A DNA stretch of 64,000 nucleotides, taken from contig NZ_CP019914.1 in the NCBI RefSeq assembly GCF_002214805.1, positions 1 through 64,000 on the forward strand, written 5' to 3'. Position numbers and translations under genes: made by a program. The notes below the pieces were generated by a model, which saw only the letters and a program-made list of their open reading frames with translations, searched no databases and had not been told where the DNA came from. Origin of the DNA: Brachyspira hampsonii. GTDB lineage: Bacteria > Spirochaetota > Brachyspiria > Brachyspirales > Brachyspiraceae. Position 1 is the first letter of the stretch. Each line of letters starts with the position of its first letter. Shown here piece by piece: positions 1-9,301 of this stretch.

Positions 1-1666
1 TATCAATACAAGAGATGTGTACGATCAAATTGTAGATGTTGATAGCAATAATGATAGTTTATATGATGAATTGCTAAAAAATTATGTTCGTCCGGGTGAT
101 GCCGTATTAAAATCAATTTCAAGGCGAGAGGGTGTAAAAGCTAGTAAAAATGTAAAATTTGATAAAATGACAGGAATTTATAAAAGTACAGTTTATGGAT
201 ATGTATTTTATGATGGGTTAAAATCAGTTTCTGTAATACCTGTTATCAATGTTGGAGATAAATGGAGAGGCGTAATGGTTCTTCCTCCTCAAAAGCATCT
301 GAAAAAGCAGCTTTCACTTGAGGAAATACAAGCTATTATAGCTGAAATGCCTATTAAATTAATGGTTAATTATGATAAAATAGCCGAACTTGTGGCACAT
401 AATTTGAAATATGATGAAGGTGTTATGTGCGTATTTGTAGAAGGCAGGAAACCTATAGATGGTAATGTACAAAAGGTTATACTTGATTATGATTTTACTT
501 TGGACAGCGGAAAAGAGTCTGAAACAGGTTCCATAGACTTTAAAGAAAGAGGATTTATTCATAATATAGAAGCAGGAATTCAAATAGCCCATTTTATGGA
601 AGAAAAACCTTCTATTGACGGACTTGATATATATGATGTTCTTATGGAAGCACATTATGATGATGATCCTTGCTATAAATTAGGAAAAAATATAGTTGTT
701 GATAGTGACGGTATTACTATTAGAAGCGGTATTAGAGGAATATTAAGCAATCATAATAGTACTTTATCAGTTAGTACAGTAGCTGAAATAGATAAGGTAG
801 ATTTATCAACAGGCAATATTGAAGTTAATGGTTCTCTTATCATTAGGGATAATGTTGCTCCGGGATTTTCTATAAAAACAGAGGGCGATATATATGTTCA
901 TGGTAATATTGAAGATGCATATATAGAATGTGCCGGTAATTTAATAGTATCCGGAGGTATAATAGGAGGTCCTAATAGTACAATACATGTTAATGGAAAG
1001 ATGTATTCTCAATTCATTAGGAATGCGAATATAGTATGTAAAGGAGATGTATTGTCTCAGCAGCTTGTTAATGCTGAAATAGCAGGAAATGATAGGGTTA
1101 TTGTATTGGAAGGTAAGGGTGTTATTATTGGTGGAAATGTGAAGGCTTTGAATGGTGTTTGGGCTAAAAGTATTGGTTCTATGAGTGAATCAAAAACTAC
1201 TATTACAGTTGGAAGAGATGCTGAAGCTGATGCCGAGTTTAAAAATATTGTTGCAACAGTTAAAACAAATAAAGAAGAAATGAGTAAGATTAAATCCCTT
1301 TTAGGTACAGAGTATTTTAAAAATCCAAAAGCATTTATAGAGAGAATACCGCCTAATAAAAGAGAGGGAATAAAAGATATACTTAAAAGAATTACAAATC
1401 TAGTAAGAGAAACTGCACAATTAGAGGCTAAAAGAGATGAAATGAGTGCAGAATTTGAAAAATTATACCATAGCAGTATTACTTCTATGGAAGGATTTTT
1501 CCCGGGAGTTACTATATATATTTCAAGTATGAGAAAATATATATCTAAAAAGATTTCAGGAACGGAGTATTTCTATTCAAAAGAGCTTAGAGATATATCT
1601 GAAAAAGCTCCTAAATTACTGCCTTTAGAAGAATATGATTTTCCTAGAGAAATAAAAAAAGATTAA
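1..1666 (+). CDS. FapA/DUF342 family protein (5' end cut by the window)
   Basis: The reading frame is open to the left edge (first complete codon at base 2), so the N-terminus is missing and the GTG at 17 is probably not the true start. The visible part is about 550 residues. The middle (about residues 265-405) is a run of short Gly/Asn/Val/Ile-rich beta repeats such as GNIEVNGSLIIRDN and GDIYVHGNIEDAYIECAGN, typical of the polymer-forming beta-solenoid of FapA/DUF342 proteins. A charged, probably coiled-coil tail follows (about 410-500). FapA-like proteins in other bacteria are linked to flagellar assembly or cell-surface regulation; the exact job here is unknown. It lies 23 bp upstream of the flavoprotein gene on the same strand. 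Confidence 0.8.
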   Translation, partial: INTRDVYDQIVDVDSNNDSLYDELLKNYVRPGDAVLKSISRREGVKASKNVKFDKMTGIYKSTVYGYVFYDGLKSVSVIPVINVGDKWRGVMVLPPQKHLKKQLSLEEIQAIIAEMPIKLMVNYDKIAELVAHNLKYDEGVMCVFVEGRKPIDGNVQKVILDYDFTLDSGKESETGSIDFKERGFIHNIEAGIQIAHFMEEKPSIDGLDIYDVLMEAHYDDDPCYKLGKNIVVDSDGITIRSGIRGILSNHNSTLSVSTVAEIDKVDLSTGNIEVNGSLIIRDNVAPGFSIKTEGDIYVHGNIEDAYIECAGNLIVSGGIIGGPNSTIHVNGKMYSQFIRNANIVCKGDVLSQQLVNAEIAGNDRVIVLEGKGVIIGGNVKALNGVWAKSIGSMSESKTTITVGRDAEADAEFKNIVATVKTNKEEMSKIKSLLGTEYFKNPKAFIERIPPNKREGIKDILKRITNLVRETAQLEAKRDEMSAEFEKLYHSSITSMEGFFPGVTIYISSMRKYISKKISGTEYFYSKELRDISEKAPKLLPLEEYDFPREIKKD

Positions 1667-1689
1667 TCTTTTAATTTTGAATATAAAAA

Positions 1690-2385
1690 ATGAAAATAAC
1701 AGTTATACATGGGCAGAATCATAAGGGATCAACATATAATGTAACAAAAATGCTTTATGATAGATTGGGAGGAGAGGTTACAGAGTTTTTTCTTCCAAGA
1801 GATTTTAACTCTTTTTGTGTGGGCTGTAATAATTGCTTTTTTAAATCAGAAACTTTATGTCCTCATTATGAACAACTTAAACCAATTACTGATGCTATGG
1901 ACAATGCTGATATAATAATATTGTCAAGTCCTGTGTATGTATATCATGTAACAGGTGCTATGAAAACTTTTTTAGATCATTATGGCTACAGATGGATAGT
2001 TCATAGACCTAATGAATCTATGTTTAAAAAGCAGGCTGTATGTATTTGCACTGCTGCCGGCGGAGGTATGAAAAATACTTGTAAAGATATGGCAGACAGT
2101 ACTTTCTTTTGGGGTATAGCCAAAACATATAGTTACGGATTTGCGGTAAGGGAAGTTACTTGGAATAATGTTAAAGATGATATAAAAGATTCTATTGCTA
2201 GAAAAATGGATTTGGCAGCAGAAAAAATAAAAAGAGAATATGGAAAAGTTAAGCCTTCTATAAAAACAAAGATATTTTTTAAAATAATGAAATCTTTGCA
2301 TAAAAAGAAAAATTTCACTGAAAATGATTTTAATTATTGGAATGAGAGAGGCTGGCTAAAAAATATAGTTCCTTGGAAAAATTAG
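1690..2385 (+). CDS. NAD(P)H-dependent FMN reductase / iron-sulfur flavoprotein-like
   Basis: A 231-residue flavodoxin-like fold protein. The N-terminal strand and phosphate-binding loop (VIHGQNHKGSTYN, residues 5-17) and the later SPVYVYHVTGAMKTFLDH segment are those of the FMN-reductase family. Cysteines at 43, 46, 49 and 57 give the compact CX2CX2CX7C pattern known from iron-sulfur flavoproteins, so a [4Fe-4S] cluster next to FMN is a reasonable inference. It would move electrons between NAD(P)H or ferredoxin and an unknown acceptor, as expected in an oxygen-sensitive anaerobe. A bidirectional terminator follows. The C-terminal 50 residues are Lys-rich and unlike the core. Confidence 0.8.
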   Translation: MKITVIHGQNHKGSTYNVTKMLYDRLGGEVTEFFLPRDFNSFCVGCNNCFFKSETLCPHYEQLKPITDAMDNADIIILSSPVYVYHVTGAMKTFLDHYGYRWIVHRPNESMFKKQAVCICTAAGGGMKNTCKDMADSTFFWGIAKTYSYGFAVREVTWNNVKDDIKDSIARKMDLAAEKIKREYGKVKPSIKTKIFFKIMKSLHKKKNFTENDFNYWNERGWLKNIVPWKN

Positions 2386-2409
2386 TTTTTTAATTTAAAA
2401 TTTTTATAT

Positions 2410-2446
2410 AAAAAAGACAAGAGCAATTTTAAGCCTTGTCTTTTTT
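2410..2446. terminator. Bidirectional terminator between converging genes
   Basis: A perfect 12-bp inverted repeat (AAAAAAGACAAG at 2410-2421 with CTTGTCTTTTTT at 2435-2446) has T-runs on both strands. It lies between the flavoprotein gene (+) and galK (-), so it can end transcription from both sides. Confidence 0.85.
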
Positions 2447-2461
2447 ATAAGTTATAATTTC

Positions 2462-3745
2462 TTATATGGCACAAACAGGGGCCTGTCTTACTCTTATTTT
2501 TACAGCACTTCCTTCACCAAATATTGAGTTCATATATTTTTTATATTCTTCTGCTTTACTTACAGGTATTAAAGCCTGTATAGTTCCGGCAAATCCTCCT
2601 CCATGTACACGGCATGCTCCTTCTTCTTTTAAGAAATCTTTTGTTAGAGTAAGTCCCAAAGCCACTCCCATATTTTTTGAGCTTGTAACAGAATAGCAGT
2701 TTTGTAAATACATAAAGCTTGAAAGACCTGATTCATTCATAAGTTTTATATATGTATTTATATCATCTTTTTTAAGAGAATTTATTTGATTAATTACTCT
2801 TTCATTTTCTTCTATAAAGTGATAAGCTCTCATTATAGCTCTGTCTCCAACCTCAGATCTCAATTTAGAGGCATTATCAATTAATTCTTTTTTAGTAATA
2901 TCGCGGCATACTTTTTTTCCAAAATAATTAGCTACAGCATTCATTTCTTCTCTTATAGCAGCATATTCATTTGTAAGACCGCTATGATCCCCTTTGGCAT
3001 CAACTATCATAAGAGCATATCCCTTACTTTCAAAATCATATTCAACTTTTTCTATTATAGGGTTTTCATTATCTTTGAAATCTATAGACATAATGCCGCC
3101 TACAGAACAGCCCATTTGATCCATAAGTCCGCAAGGCTTTCCAAAATAAATATTTTCAGCATACTGACCTATTTTTGCTATATCCACTTTACTTATTTTA
3201 TCATCATTGTATAATGCATTCTGTATCTCGCCAATCAAAGATTCAAAGCTAGCTGAACTGCTTAATCCGCTTCCTATAAGTACTTTATTATTTAAAGTTA
3301 CTGTGCATCCTCCTATATTGCAGCCTTTATTTTTTATTCCGGCACAAACGCCTCTTGTTAAAGCATTAGATTTACCGTATTCTTCTTTATTGATTTCTAA
3401 ATCATTAATATCTATAATGTCTGGAGTATTTGAATAATCAGTATAAACTATTATTTTATTATCATCTCTTTTTGAAACTACTGCAAGCTTATCTAAATTT
3501 ATAGATGCTGTTAATACGCATCCGTTATTATGATCTGTATGATTACCTGATAGTTCAGTTCTTCCTGAAGCACTAAAAACATATATTTCCTGAGTATTTT
3601 CTATACTTTCAAAATGTTTTATTGTATCGCTTAATCTAGTATATGCTTCGGATATACTGTATTCATCATCTCCGTAAATGTAAGAAAACTTATCATTCAT
3701 TTTTTTCTCTTTTAATAAATCTTTTATTTGGCTGATATTATACAT
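2462..3745 (-). CDS. galK: Galactokinase
   Basis: A 427-residue GHMP kinase that phosphorylates galactose to galactose-1-phosphate, the entry step of the Leloir pathway. The galactokinase signature is GRTELSGNHTDHNNG (residues 61-75). The ATP-binding loop is GSGLSSSAS (158-166), followed by CGLMDQMG near 205 and the C-terminal HGGGFAGT motif near 395. Length is slightly above the usual 380-400. The ATG is preceded by AAGGA and by a promoter at 3775-3803. No galT or galE lies alongside, so it is a single-gene unit here. Confidence 0.93.
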   Translation of the reverse strand: MYNISQIKDLLKEKKMNDKFSYIYGDDEYSISEAYTRLSDTIKHFESIENTQEIYVFSASGRTELSGNHTDHNNGCVLTASINLDKLAVVSKRDDNKIIVYTDYSNTPDIIDINDLEINKEEYGKSNALTRGVCAGIKNKGCNIGGCTVTLNNKVLIGSGLSSSASFESLIGEIQNALYNDDKISKVDIAKIGQYAENIYFGKPCGLMDQMGCSVGGIMSIDFKDNENPIIEKVEYDFESKGYALMIVDAKGDHSGLTNEYAAIREEMNAVANYFGKKVCRDITKKELIDNASKLRSEVGDRAIMRAYHFIEENERVINQINSLKKDDINTYIKLMNESGLSSFMYLQNCYSVTSSKNMGVALGLTLTKDFLKEEGACRVHGGGFAGTIQALIPVSKAEEYKKYMNSIFGEGSAVKIRVRQAPVCAI

Positions 3746-3774
3746 ATTGAATCCTTAGTTTTTATAATGATATT

Positions 3775-3803
3775 ATGATATACAATTATATTAATTTTGT
3801 CAA
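3775..3803 (-). promoter_or_regulatory. Putative sigma-70 promoter of galK
   Basis: On the minus strand TTGACA (3798-3803), a 17-bp spacer and TATCAT (3775-3780) lie about 30 bp upstream of the galK start, which has an AAGGA ribosome-binding site. Confidence 0.6.
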
Positions 3804-3929
3804 AGAAAAATATAAAAAATAAAAAACAAAAATAATTTACAATACTATTATAAGTTTACTAAATATTTACTTTTTATGTAAAAAAATAATATTTTTTATA
3901 TTTTTTAGTAAAAAATATTTACAAATATA

Positions 3930-3958
3930 TAGACTTTTTTAAAAAAATATCATATAAT
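3930..3958 (+). promoter_or_regulatory. Putative promoter of the chemoreceptor gene at 3996
   Basis: TAGACT (3930-3935), a 17-bp spacer and a perfect TATAAT (3953-3958) lie 37 bp before the ATG, which is preceded by a strong GGGGG ribosome-binding site. The surroundings are extremely AT-rich, so chance matches are easy. Confidence 0.5.
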
Positions 3959-3995
3959 ATTATTATAATAATTTAGTTATTTATGGGGGTCATTT

Positions 3996-5849
3996 ATGAA
4001 ATTTATGCAAACTTTAAAGTTTAAAATGCCTTTTACTATCATATCATCTGTAGCTGTAATGCTTTTAATTCTTATGATAGTAATAATATCCGCTTCGGCA
4101 ATATTTATGGAAAGAACAGCTATAAGCGGATTTATGGAAACTGCTGACGGATATAGAGATTTAGTTTCTATATGGATTGAAGATCAGGCTGATTTGACTT
4201 CTGTTATATCAAAAGAATCTGAGTTTTTAGATTATTTTCAAAATCCAAATCAGGATACTTTATCTATAGCAAACAGTGAATTCAATGAACTTTTAAAAGA
4301 ATTGGAATCTCATTTTTCAGCTTTTGCTTTAATAGATTTGAATGGAAAGGTTGTTTTAGATACGGCTTCTAATGAACATTTAAATACTGTAAGTCAAAAA
4401 ACTATATGGAAAGAGCTTCAAGATAATAATTATAAATATTCTATTGAAGATGAGATTTATTTGTCATCAGTAACAGGAAATTATGTTATAGGCGTATTAG
4501 TTGGAGTATTAGACGCTAGTGCAAGACCGGCAGGAGTTTTATATGCTGAATTGAGATGGGATGAATTTGTAGAGAAACATTTTTCAGAGATTACTATAGG
4601 AAATACAGGAAATATATATATAGTTAATGAAGATGGAAGAAGAGTAGCTCATAAAGAATTAGATAAAGTTAATACTATATCAGTAGGATCTAAAAATGCA
4701 TTATCTGCTTCAGCTTCGCAAAGAAAAGGTGCTTTACATTATGAAGATGAAGGTAAAAAGATAATGGCTTTTTCTAGACTAGATAATATGGATTGGATAT
4801 TATGTGTTACTATGCTTGACAGTGAATTTTTTGCTAATAAAAATACATTAATAAAAATAACAATTCTTTTAAGTATCTTATTGTTAGTAATAACATCTAT
4901 AATAGTTATTAGCTATGTTAATAATAATATATCAGCAGTTTTATCAAGAATAGCAAATGATTTAAATAGACTTGGAAATGGAGATTTAACTGTATCAGCA
5001 CCAAGTAAATTCCTAACTAATAAATATAAAAATCATGAGTTTGGTATAATAGCAAATGGCTTTAATAACACTATAGAAAAATTGAAAAATATAGTTACAA
5101 ATATAATAGATTCTTCTAATAATATAGAATTAACTTCAAAAGAATTAGAAAGCGGAAATAATGATTTAGCTTTAAGAACTCAATCTCAGTCTTCATCATT
5201 AGAAGAGACTGCAAGTTCTATGGAGCAGATGTCTTCAAATATAAAAAATTCCGCTGAGAAATCAGTTATAGGAAATAATATGATGAATGATTCTAAAAGA
5301 TCTGTAGAAGAAGCAGGACTTATAATAGACAGCACTACAAAAAGTATGGAAATGGTTTTTGAAGCAAGCAGAAAAATAACTAATATAACAAAATTAATAG
5401 AAGATATTGCTTTTCAAACTAATATATTGGCACTTAATGCATCAGTAGAAGCAGCTCGTGCCGGAGAGCAGGGCAGAGGTTTCTCTGTTGTAGCTTCTGA
5501 GGTTAGAACATTAGCTCAAAATACACAAACTTCTGTTAAAGATATTACTTCTTTGATAGCAGATTCTGATGAGAAGATAAAAATAGCCACAGAAGCAGCT
5601 AGAAAATCTCAAGAGATATTTACCGATATAAAAGATAAAATTGAAAATACAGCAAGTATAATGAAAGATATTTCTACAACAGCAGTAGAACAGCAATCTG
5701 GTGTAGAACAGGTTAATCAGGCGGTATTAAGAATGGATGCAAGCACACAGGAAAATGCTAGTTTGGTAGAGCAGTCAAAAGAAGCTAGTATAACTTTAAG
5801 CAGCGAAGCACATAAATTGATAGATGCTGTAAGTTATTTCAAATTGTAA
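3996..5849 (+). CDS. Methyl-accepting chemotaxis protein (Cache-type)
   Basis: A 617-residue transmembrane chemoreceptor. TM1 is at about 13-35, followed by a periplasmic Cache-like sensor (about 36-285), TM2 (about 287-308), HAMP (about 310-365) and a cytoplasmic signalling coiled coil. The conserved hairpin tip lies around 471-510 ([20 protein letters not shown]), where the receptor contacts CheA and CheW. Gln/Glu-rich helices flanking the tip are likely methylation sites for CheR and CheB encoded near 36-38 kb. The ligand cannot be told from sequence; Cache domains commonly bind amino acids or other small metabolites. It is transcribed alone, with its own promoter and terminator. Confidence 0.93.
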   Translation: MKFMQTLKFKMPFTIISSVAVMLLILMIVIISASAIFMERTAISGFMETADGYRDLVSIWIEDQADLTSVISKESEFLDYFQNPNQDTLSIANSEFNELLKELESHFSAFALIDLNGKVVLDTASNEHLNTVSQKTIWKELQDNNYKYSIEDEIYLSSVTGNYVIGVLVGVLDASARPAGVLYAELRWDEFVEKHFSEITIGNTGNIYIVNEDGRRVAHKELDKVNTISVGSKNALSASASQRKGALHYEDEGKKIMAFSRLDNMDWILCVTMLDSEFFANKNTLIKITILLSILLLVITSIIVISYVNNNISAVLSRIANDLNRLGNGDLTVSAPSKFLTNKYKNHEFGIIANGFNNTIEKLKNIVTNIIDSSNNIELTSKELESGNNDLALRTQSQSSSLEETASSMEQMSSNIKNSAEKSVIGNNMMNDSKRSVEEAGLIIDSTTKSMEMVFEASRKITNITKLIEDIAFQTNILALNASVEAARAGEQGRGFSVVASEVRTLAQNTQTSVKDITSLIADSDEKIKIATEAARKSQEIFTDIKDKIENTASIMKDISTTAVEQQSGVEQVNQAVLRMDASTQENASLVEQSKEASITLSSEAHKLIDAVSYFKL

Positions 5850-5879
5850 AACTCCATAATATTAAAATTATATTCTGAA

Positions 5880-5907
5880 TGGGCTTGAGTAATCAGGCTC
5901 ATTTTTT
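5880..5907 (+). terminator. Intrinsic terminator after the chemoreceptor gene
   Basis: A 7-bp stem with two G-T pairs (TGGGCTT at 5880-5886 with AGGCTCA at 5895-5901) is followed by TTTTTT. It lies 30 bp after the stop. Confidence 0.65.
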
Positions 5908-5935
5908 ATTTAACAAATACTTTTAATTAAATTAA

Positions 5936-6889
5936 TTAATTGTCATTATAGTCCTTGTATCCTTTTTCTTCTAATAATTTCTTTGTTCTTTTATCCCAAT
6001 TTTTATCATCGCTTATAACGGATACATATTTCAATCTAGGAGCTGTTTCCTTTGAAAGCATATCTATATTAAAGCATTTTATATTTTCCAATATTAGAGT
6101 CCTTATTCTAGTATGATTTAATATAGAGTCCATATTTTCAAGACTTCTTAGATTAGTTAAAATAACTTTTGTTAAATTTTCTAAATTACTTAAATTAGGA
6201 ATTTCTTTTAATGTAGGTATATTATTTAATTCCAATGTTTTCAGTGTTTTCATTTCAGATATAAAATTAAAGGATCTTATATTTTTTCCTTTTTCAATAT
6301 AAAGTTCTTCTAATTCAGGAAGTTTTTTAGGCATTTCTTCTTCATGAGAAACTCCTGTAAGAATGGCTATTTTTTTTAAATTAGGATTTTTATCAAAAGA
6401 TTCCATTCTGAATATACCGGCACCTATTTCTCTTATAGTGCTTCTCATAGATAAATAAACATCTTGTTTTAAAGTGAGTCCGTTTTCTATGTACATACTT
6501 TCCAAATTTGCTATATTATCAAGCGGCTTTAATTCCATATCTTTAGGTAAATCACCATATAGATGCAGGCTTCTTAAATTGATAAGTTTAGAAAATATTG
6601 ATATATTTTTCAATGGATATTTAAGCGATGCATGATATATAAGATTTCTCATTTCAGGCAAAGCTGTAAGCAGATCATTACCGCTTATATTATTTTTATT
6701 ACTTTCATTTTTTTCTGATGATATATTGACAAAGAAATCTTCTCTAGTTTTTAAAAGTTCATTAAGTGTATTAATATTTTCTTTTTTTATTCCTATATCA
6801 TCTATAAAAAGAATATATCTTTCCTTTGAAAGTCCTAAATCAAAAAGACTTTGATTATCTAATTCCGATATTTTTATTTTTTCCATCAT
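5936..6889 (-). CDS. Leucine-rich-repeat protein, function unknown
   Basis: A 317-residue protein with no signal peptide or membrane helix. From about residue 80 to 290 it carries irregular leucine-rich repeats of 22-25 residues, visible as LxxLxLxxxxxLxxIPxL-type strings such as MKTLKTLELNNIPTLKEIPN and LSNLENLTKVILTNLRSLEN. The N-terminal 60 residues (ISELDNQSLFDLGLSKERY) are unrelated to the repeats. LRR domains bind proteins; partner and pathway are unknown. It lies 33 bp upstream of the cardiolipin synthase start-to-stop series on the same strand, so the two may be co-transcribed, with this gene second and cls first. Confidence 0.7.
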   Translation of the reverse strand: MMEKIKISELDNQSLFDLGLSKERYILFIDDIGIKKENINTLNELLKTREDFFVNISSEKNESNKNNISGNDLLTALPEMRNLIYHASLKYPLKNISIFSKLINLRSLHLYGDLPKDMELKPLDNIANLESMYIENGLTLKQDVYLSMRSTIREIGAGIFRMESFDKNPNLKKIAILTGVSHEEEMPKKLPELEELYIEKGKNIRSFNFISEMKTLKTLELNNIPTLKEIPNLSNLENLTKVILTNLRSLENMDSILNHTRIRTLILENIKCFNIDMLSKETAPRLKYVSVISDDKNWDKRTKKLLEEKGYKDYNDN

Positions 6890-6921
6890 AATTATTTACC
6901 ATATTTCACAAATATATATTA

Positions 6922-8448
6922 TTATAAAACAGGAGCTATAATTCTGCAAGCCGAATTTCTGAGTCTTATAAGCATAGGCTGTTTAGAATATTCCTCTATA
7001 GTTACTTTATGAGAATCAAGCATATCTTTTTTAAATATATCCTCGAATTTTTTAGCAATATCAATATCATATATAACAGCATTCATTTCATAATGTAAAT
7101 AAAAACTTCTTATATCCATATTGCAAGTTCCGCATGATATTATTCTTCCGTCCATAACACAGAATTTACTATGCAGAAAACCTTTTTCATATAAATAAAT
7201 GTTTACTCCAGCATTGAGTAAAGTTTCAAAATATGTCTGAGCCACCCACCAAGGAATTAATTTATCCGGATTTCCTGTTATCATAAGGTTTACATCTACT
7301 TCAGATAACGCCGCATTTTCTAAAGTTCTTAAAAAGCCGTCATCAGGCACAAAATACGGACTTTCTATATAAATACTTTCTTTAGCTTCTTCTATCATTT
7401 TAGAATATACTTTCTGTATGCTGTCCCAGTTGGAGTCTGCCCCTGAAGTTATTATTTGAACCGGAAGAAATTTATCAGTAAAGGATTGAGGAAATAGATC
7501 TTTTCTTATAATTGAAACTTTTTCTTCGTTTAAGTTTTTATCAGCATATTTTATTTTTTTGAAATGTTTATGCTTATGCTCTTCTATATTAAATATTTCT
7601 AAATCTCTTCCTCCGGCATTATACCAATCGCATACAAAAACATTCTGTATAAGATTGCAGGAATCTCCTACTATTCTCATATGCACATCTTTCCAAGAAT
7701 TAAAATGCTTTCCTCCGTCTATATATTCCTGTCCAAGATTCATTCCGCCCATATAAGCTACTACGCCATCAACTACAACGATTTTTCTGTGATTTCTATA
7801 ATTTACAAATCTAGTCCACAATATAGAAAAAGGATCATGATAATATAAAAATTTTATACCATTTGCTTTTAACTCTCTTCGATATTTTCTGCTTATTCTT
7901 TTTAATGATCCTACACCGTCAAATATAAGCCTAATCTCAACTCCTTGTTTTGCTTTTTTTATTAGAACATCTTTTATTCTATTTCCAAGTTCATCGCTTC
8001 TCCATATAAAATATTCCATGTGTATAGTTTTTTCTGCCAATTTTAAATCCTGAATTATGGCATCAAAAAGTTTATCGCCTTCATCAAATACATAAACTTC
8101 ATTTTGAACTGTTATAGGAGAGTATCCGCTTTTTATTGCAAGCTTAACTAAATTTATATTATTGCTGTAATTACCCTGCATATTATCAAGTATTTTTATT
8201 TGTTCTTTCAGAAGCGAAGAAAAATAATTTTTTATCATATCTTCAGGAAGTTTAGCAGAAATTTTCTTTTTTGATTTTTTCCAGTCCATACCAAGAAATA
8301 TATAGAATATTACTCCAATATAAGGCAGAAATACTAAAACTGTTAGCCAAGCTATAAATGAGTATGGAGGTCTGTTTTCAAGAAGCATTTTTATGGCTAT
8401 AGAGACCACATACAAGAAAAATATAATAGTTAATGTATAAAATACCAT
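6922..8448 (-). CDS. cls: Cardiolipin synthase (phospholipase D family)
   Basis: The enzyme joins two phosphatidylglycerols into cardiolipin at the inner membrane. Two N-terminal membrane helices (about 1-55, with RPPYSFIAWL between them) precede two phospholipase-D domains. The catalytic HxKxxxxD motifs are HRKIVVVD in the first and HSKFCVMD in the second. I place the start at the ATG at 8448, giving about 508 residues, because the protein then begins directly with the helix typical of the family. The frame extends to a TTG at 8511 that has no ribosome-binding site. The leucine-rich-repeat gene follows after 33 bp. Confidence 0.9.
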   Translation of the reverse strand: MVFYTLTIIFFLYVVSIAIKMLLENRPPYSFIAWLTVLVFLPYIGVIFYIFLGMDWKKSKKKISAKLPEDMIKNYFSSLLKEQIKILDNMQGNYSNNINLVKLAIKSGYSPITVQNEVYVFDEGDKLFDAIIQDLKLAEKTIHMEYFIWRSDELGNRIKDVLIKKAKQGVEIRLIFDGVGSLKRISRKYRRELKANGIKFLYYHDPFSILWTRFVNYRNHRKIVVVDGVVAYMGGMNLGQEYIDGGKHFNSWKDVHMRIVGDSCNLIQNVFVCDWYNAGGRDLEIFNIEEHKHKHFKKIKYADKNLNEEKVSIIRKDLFPQSFTDKFLPVQIITSGADSNWDSIQKVYSKMIEEAKESIYIESPYFVPDDGFLRTLENAALSEVDVNLMITGNPDKLIPWWVAQTYFETLLNAGVNIYLYEKGFLHSKFCVMDGRIISCGTCNMDIRSFYLHYEMNAVIYDIDIAKKFEDIFKKDMLDSHKVTIEEYSKQPMLIRLRNSACRIIAPVL

Positions 8449-8551
8449 ATTTACCAATACTATTTTTAGTTTATTACTCTTAATAATAAAATAGAAAATA
8501 ATAAAAGTCAATTAATTAATATTAACATAATAATAAATTTTATTAAAGTAC

Positions 8552-8579
8552 TTGACAAAAATCATTAGTAAGTTAAAAT
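8552..8579 (+). promoter_or_regulatory. Promoter of the rimP-nusA operon
   Basis: A perfect -35 TTGACA (8552-8557), 16-bp spacer and TAAAAT (8574-8579). Initiation would fall near 8586, giving a leader of about 97 nt before rimP that contains the hairpin at 8608-8650. Confidence 0.7.
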
Positions 8580-8607
8580 AAAAACACTTCCGAAAATATT
8601 TGTAATG

Positions 8608-8650
8608 AAGGGCGTTGGTTTTTGGCAGCAAAAACTGACACTCTTTTTTT
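8608..8650 (+). terminator. Terminator-shaped hairpin in the rimP-nusA leader (possible attenuator)
   Basis: AAGGG C GTTGGTTTTTG (8608-8624), a GCAG loop (8625-8628) and CAAAAACTGAC A CTCTT (8629-8645) form a stem of 16 pairs with one C-A mismatch, followed at once by TTTTT. It lies between the promoter at 8552-8579 and the rimP start at 8683. No plus-strand gene precedes it within 2.5 kb, so it is not needed to end an upstream gene. A role as an attenuator of its own operon, or as the end of a very short RNA, is inferred. Confidence 0.6.
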
Positions 8651-8682
8651 ATTTAATAGGAAAATAATAAAAAAGTATTTAT

Positions 8683-9246
8683 ATGAATAAAAAAACTAAA
8701 CCTCAGAAACAAAAAGAATACGGCAGAGAACCTAAAAAAAAGAAATTAAAAAAAGAGAAAGTTACTAAAAAAATAGACAATAATATAATAGATGAAGTTG
8801 TATTGCTTAATGGTATAAAAGATGTTTTAGAGGAAAATAATATATATCTTCTTGATTTGAAGGTAAGGGCTATTTCTGATAATAAAAAAGTATATGCTGT
8901 TATTTTTAAGAAGAAAGAAAGTGTATCTCATACTCATTGTATAGAAACTACAAGAAAGATTCAGAATTGCATAAAAGCTAATGGTTATGACGAGGGAGAT
9001 TATACTATAACCGTTTCTTCTGCAGGTTTCAGGTGGAAGTTTAATGACAGATATGAATTATTTGAAGATATGCCTATAAAAATAAAATACAGAAGCGGCG
9101 ATGAATTTATTACTGCTTATGCAATGCTGAAAAAGTCTGAAGATGACTGCATTATAGTAACTGTAACTGATGAAGACAATGTTATTAATGAAAAAAATAT
9201 AAAAATATTAAAAAAAGATATCATAAAAGCAAGATTAAATTGTTAA
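8683..9246 (+). CDS. rimP: Ribosome maturation factor RimP
   Basis: A 187-residue protein needed for 30S subunit assembly. After a very basic 35-residue N-terminal extension (Lys-rich, not normally present), the RimP core runs from about 40: a helical/beta N-domain (VLEENNIYLLDLKV), a central segment with Glu/Thr-rich helix (CIETTRKIQNCI), and VSSAGFRWKF, which corresponds to the family's VSSPGLDRPL signature in diverged form. The C-domain is SH3-like. Identification rests on this weak signature plus the position just before nusA, a conserved bacterial arrangement. The ATG is followed by the nusA ribosome-binding site after 55 bp. Confidence 0.82.
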   Translation: MNKKTKPQKQKEYGREPKKKKLKKEKVTKKIDNNIIDEVVLLNGIKDVLEENNIYLLDLKVRAISDNKKVYAVIFKKKESVSHTHCIETTRKIQNCIKANGYDEGDYTITVSSAGFRWKFNDRYELFEDMPIKIKYRSGDEFITAYAMLKKSEDDCIIVTVTDEDNVINEKNIKILKKDIIKARLNC

Positions 9247-9301
9247 TATTGATATACTATAAACATGTTTAATAATAAAAATAAAAAAATGGAGAGTCAA
9301 A

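Noticed and set aside
6922..8511. Cardiolipin synthase starting at the TTG at 8511
   Set aside because: That start has no ribosome-binding site and would add 21 residues before the membrane helix with which the family begins.
8581..8682. tRNA or known riboswitch in the rimP leader
   Set aside because: No cloverleaf or known riboswitch core is visible; only the single hairpin at 8608-8650.
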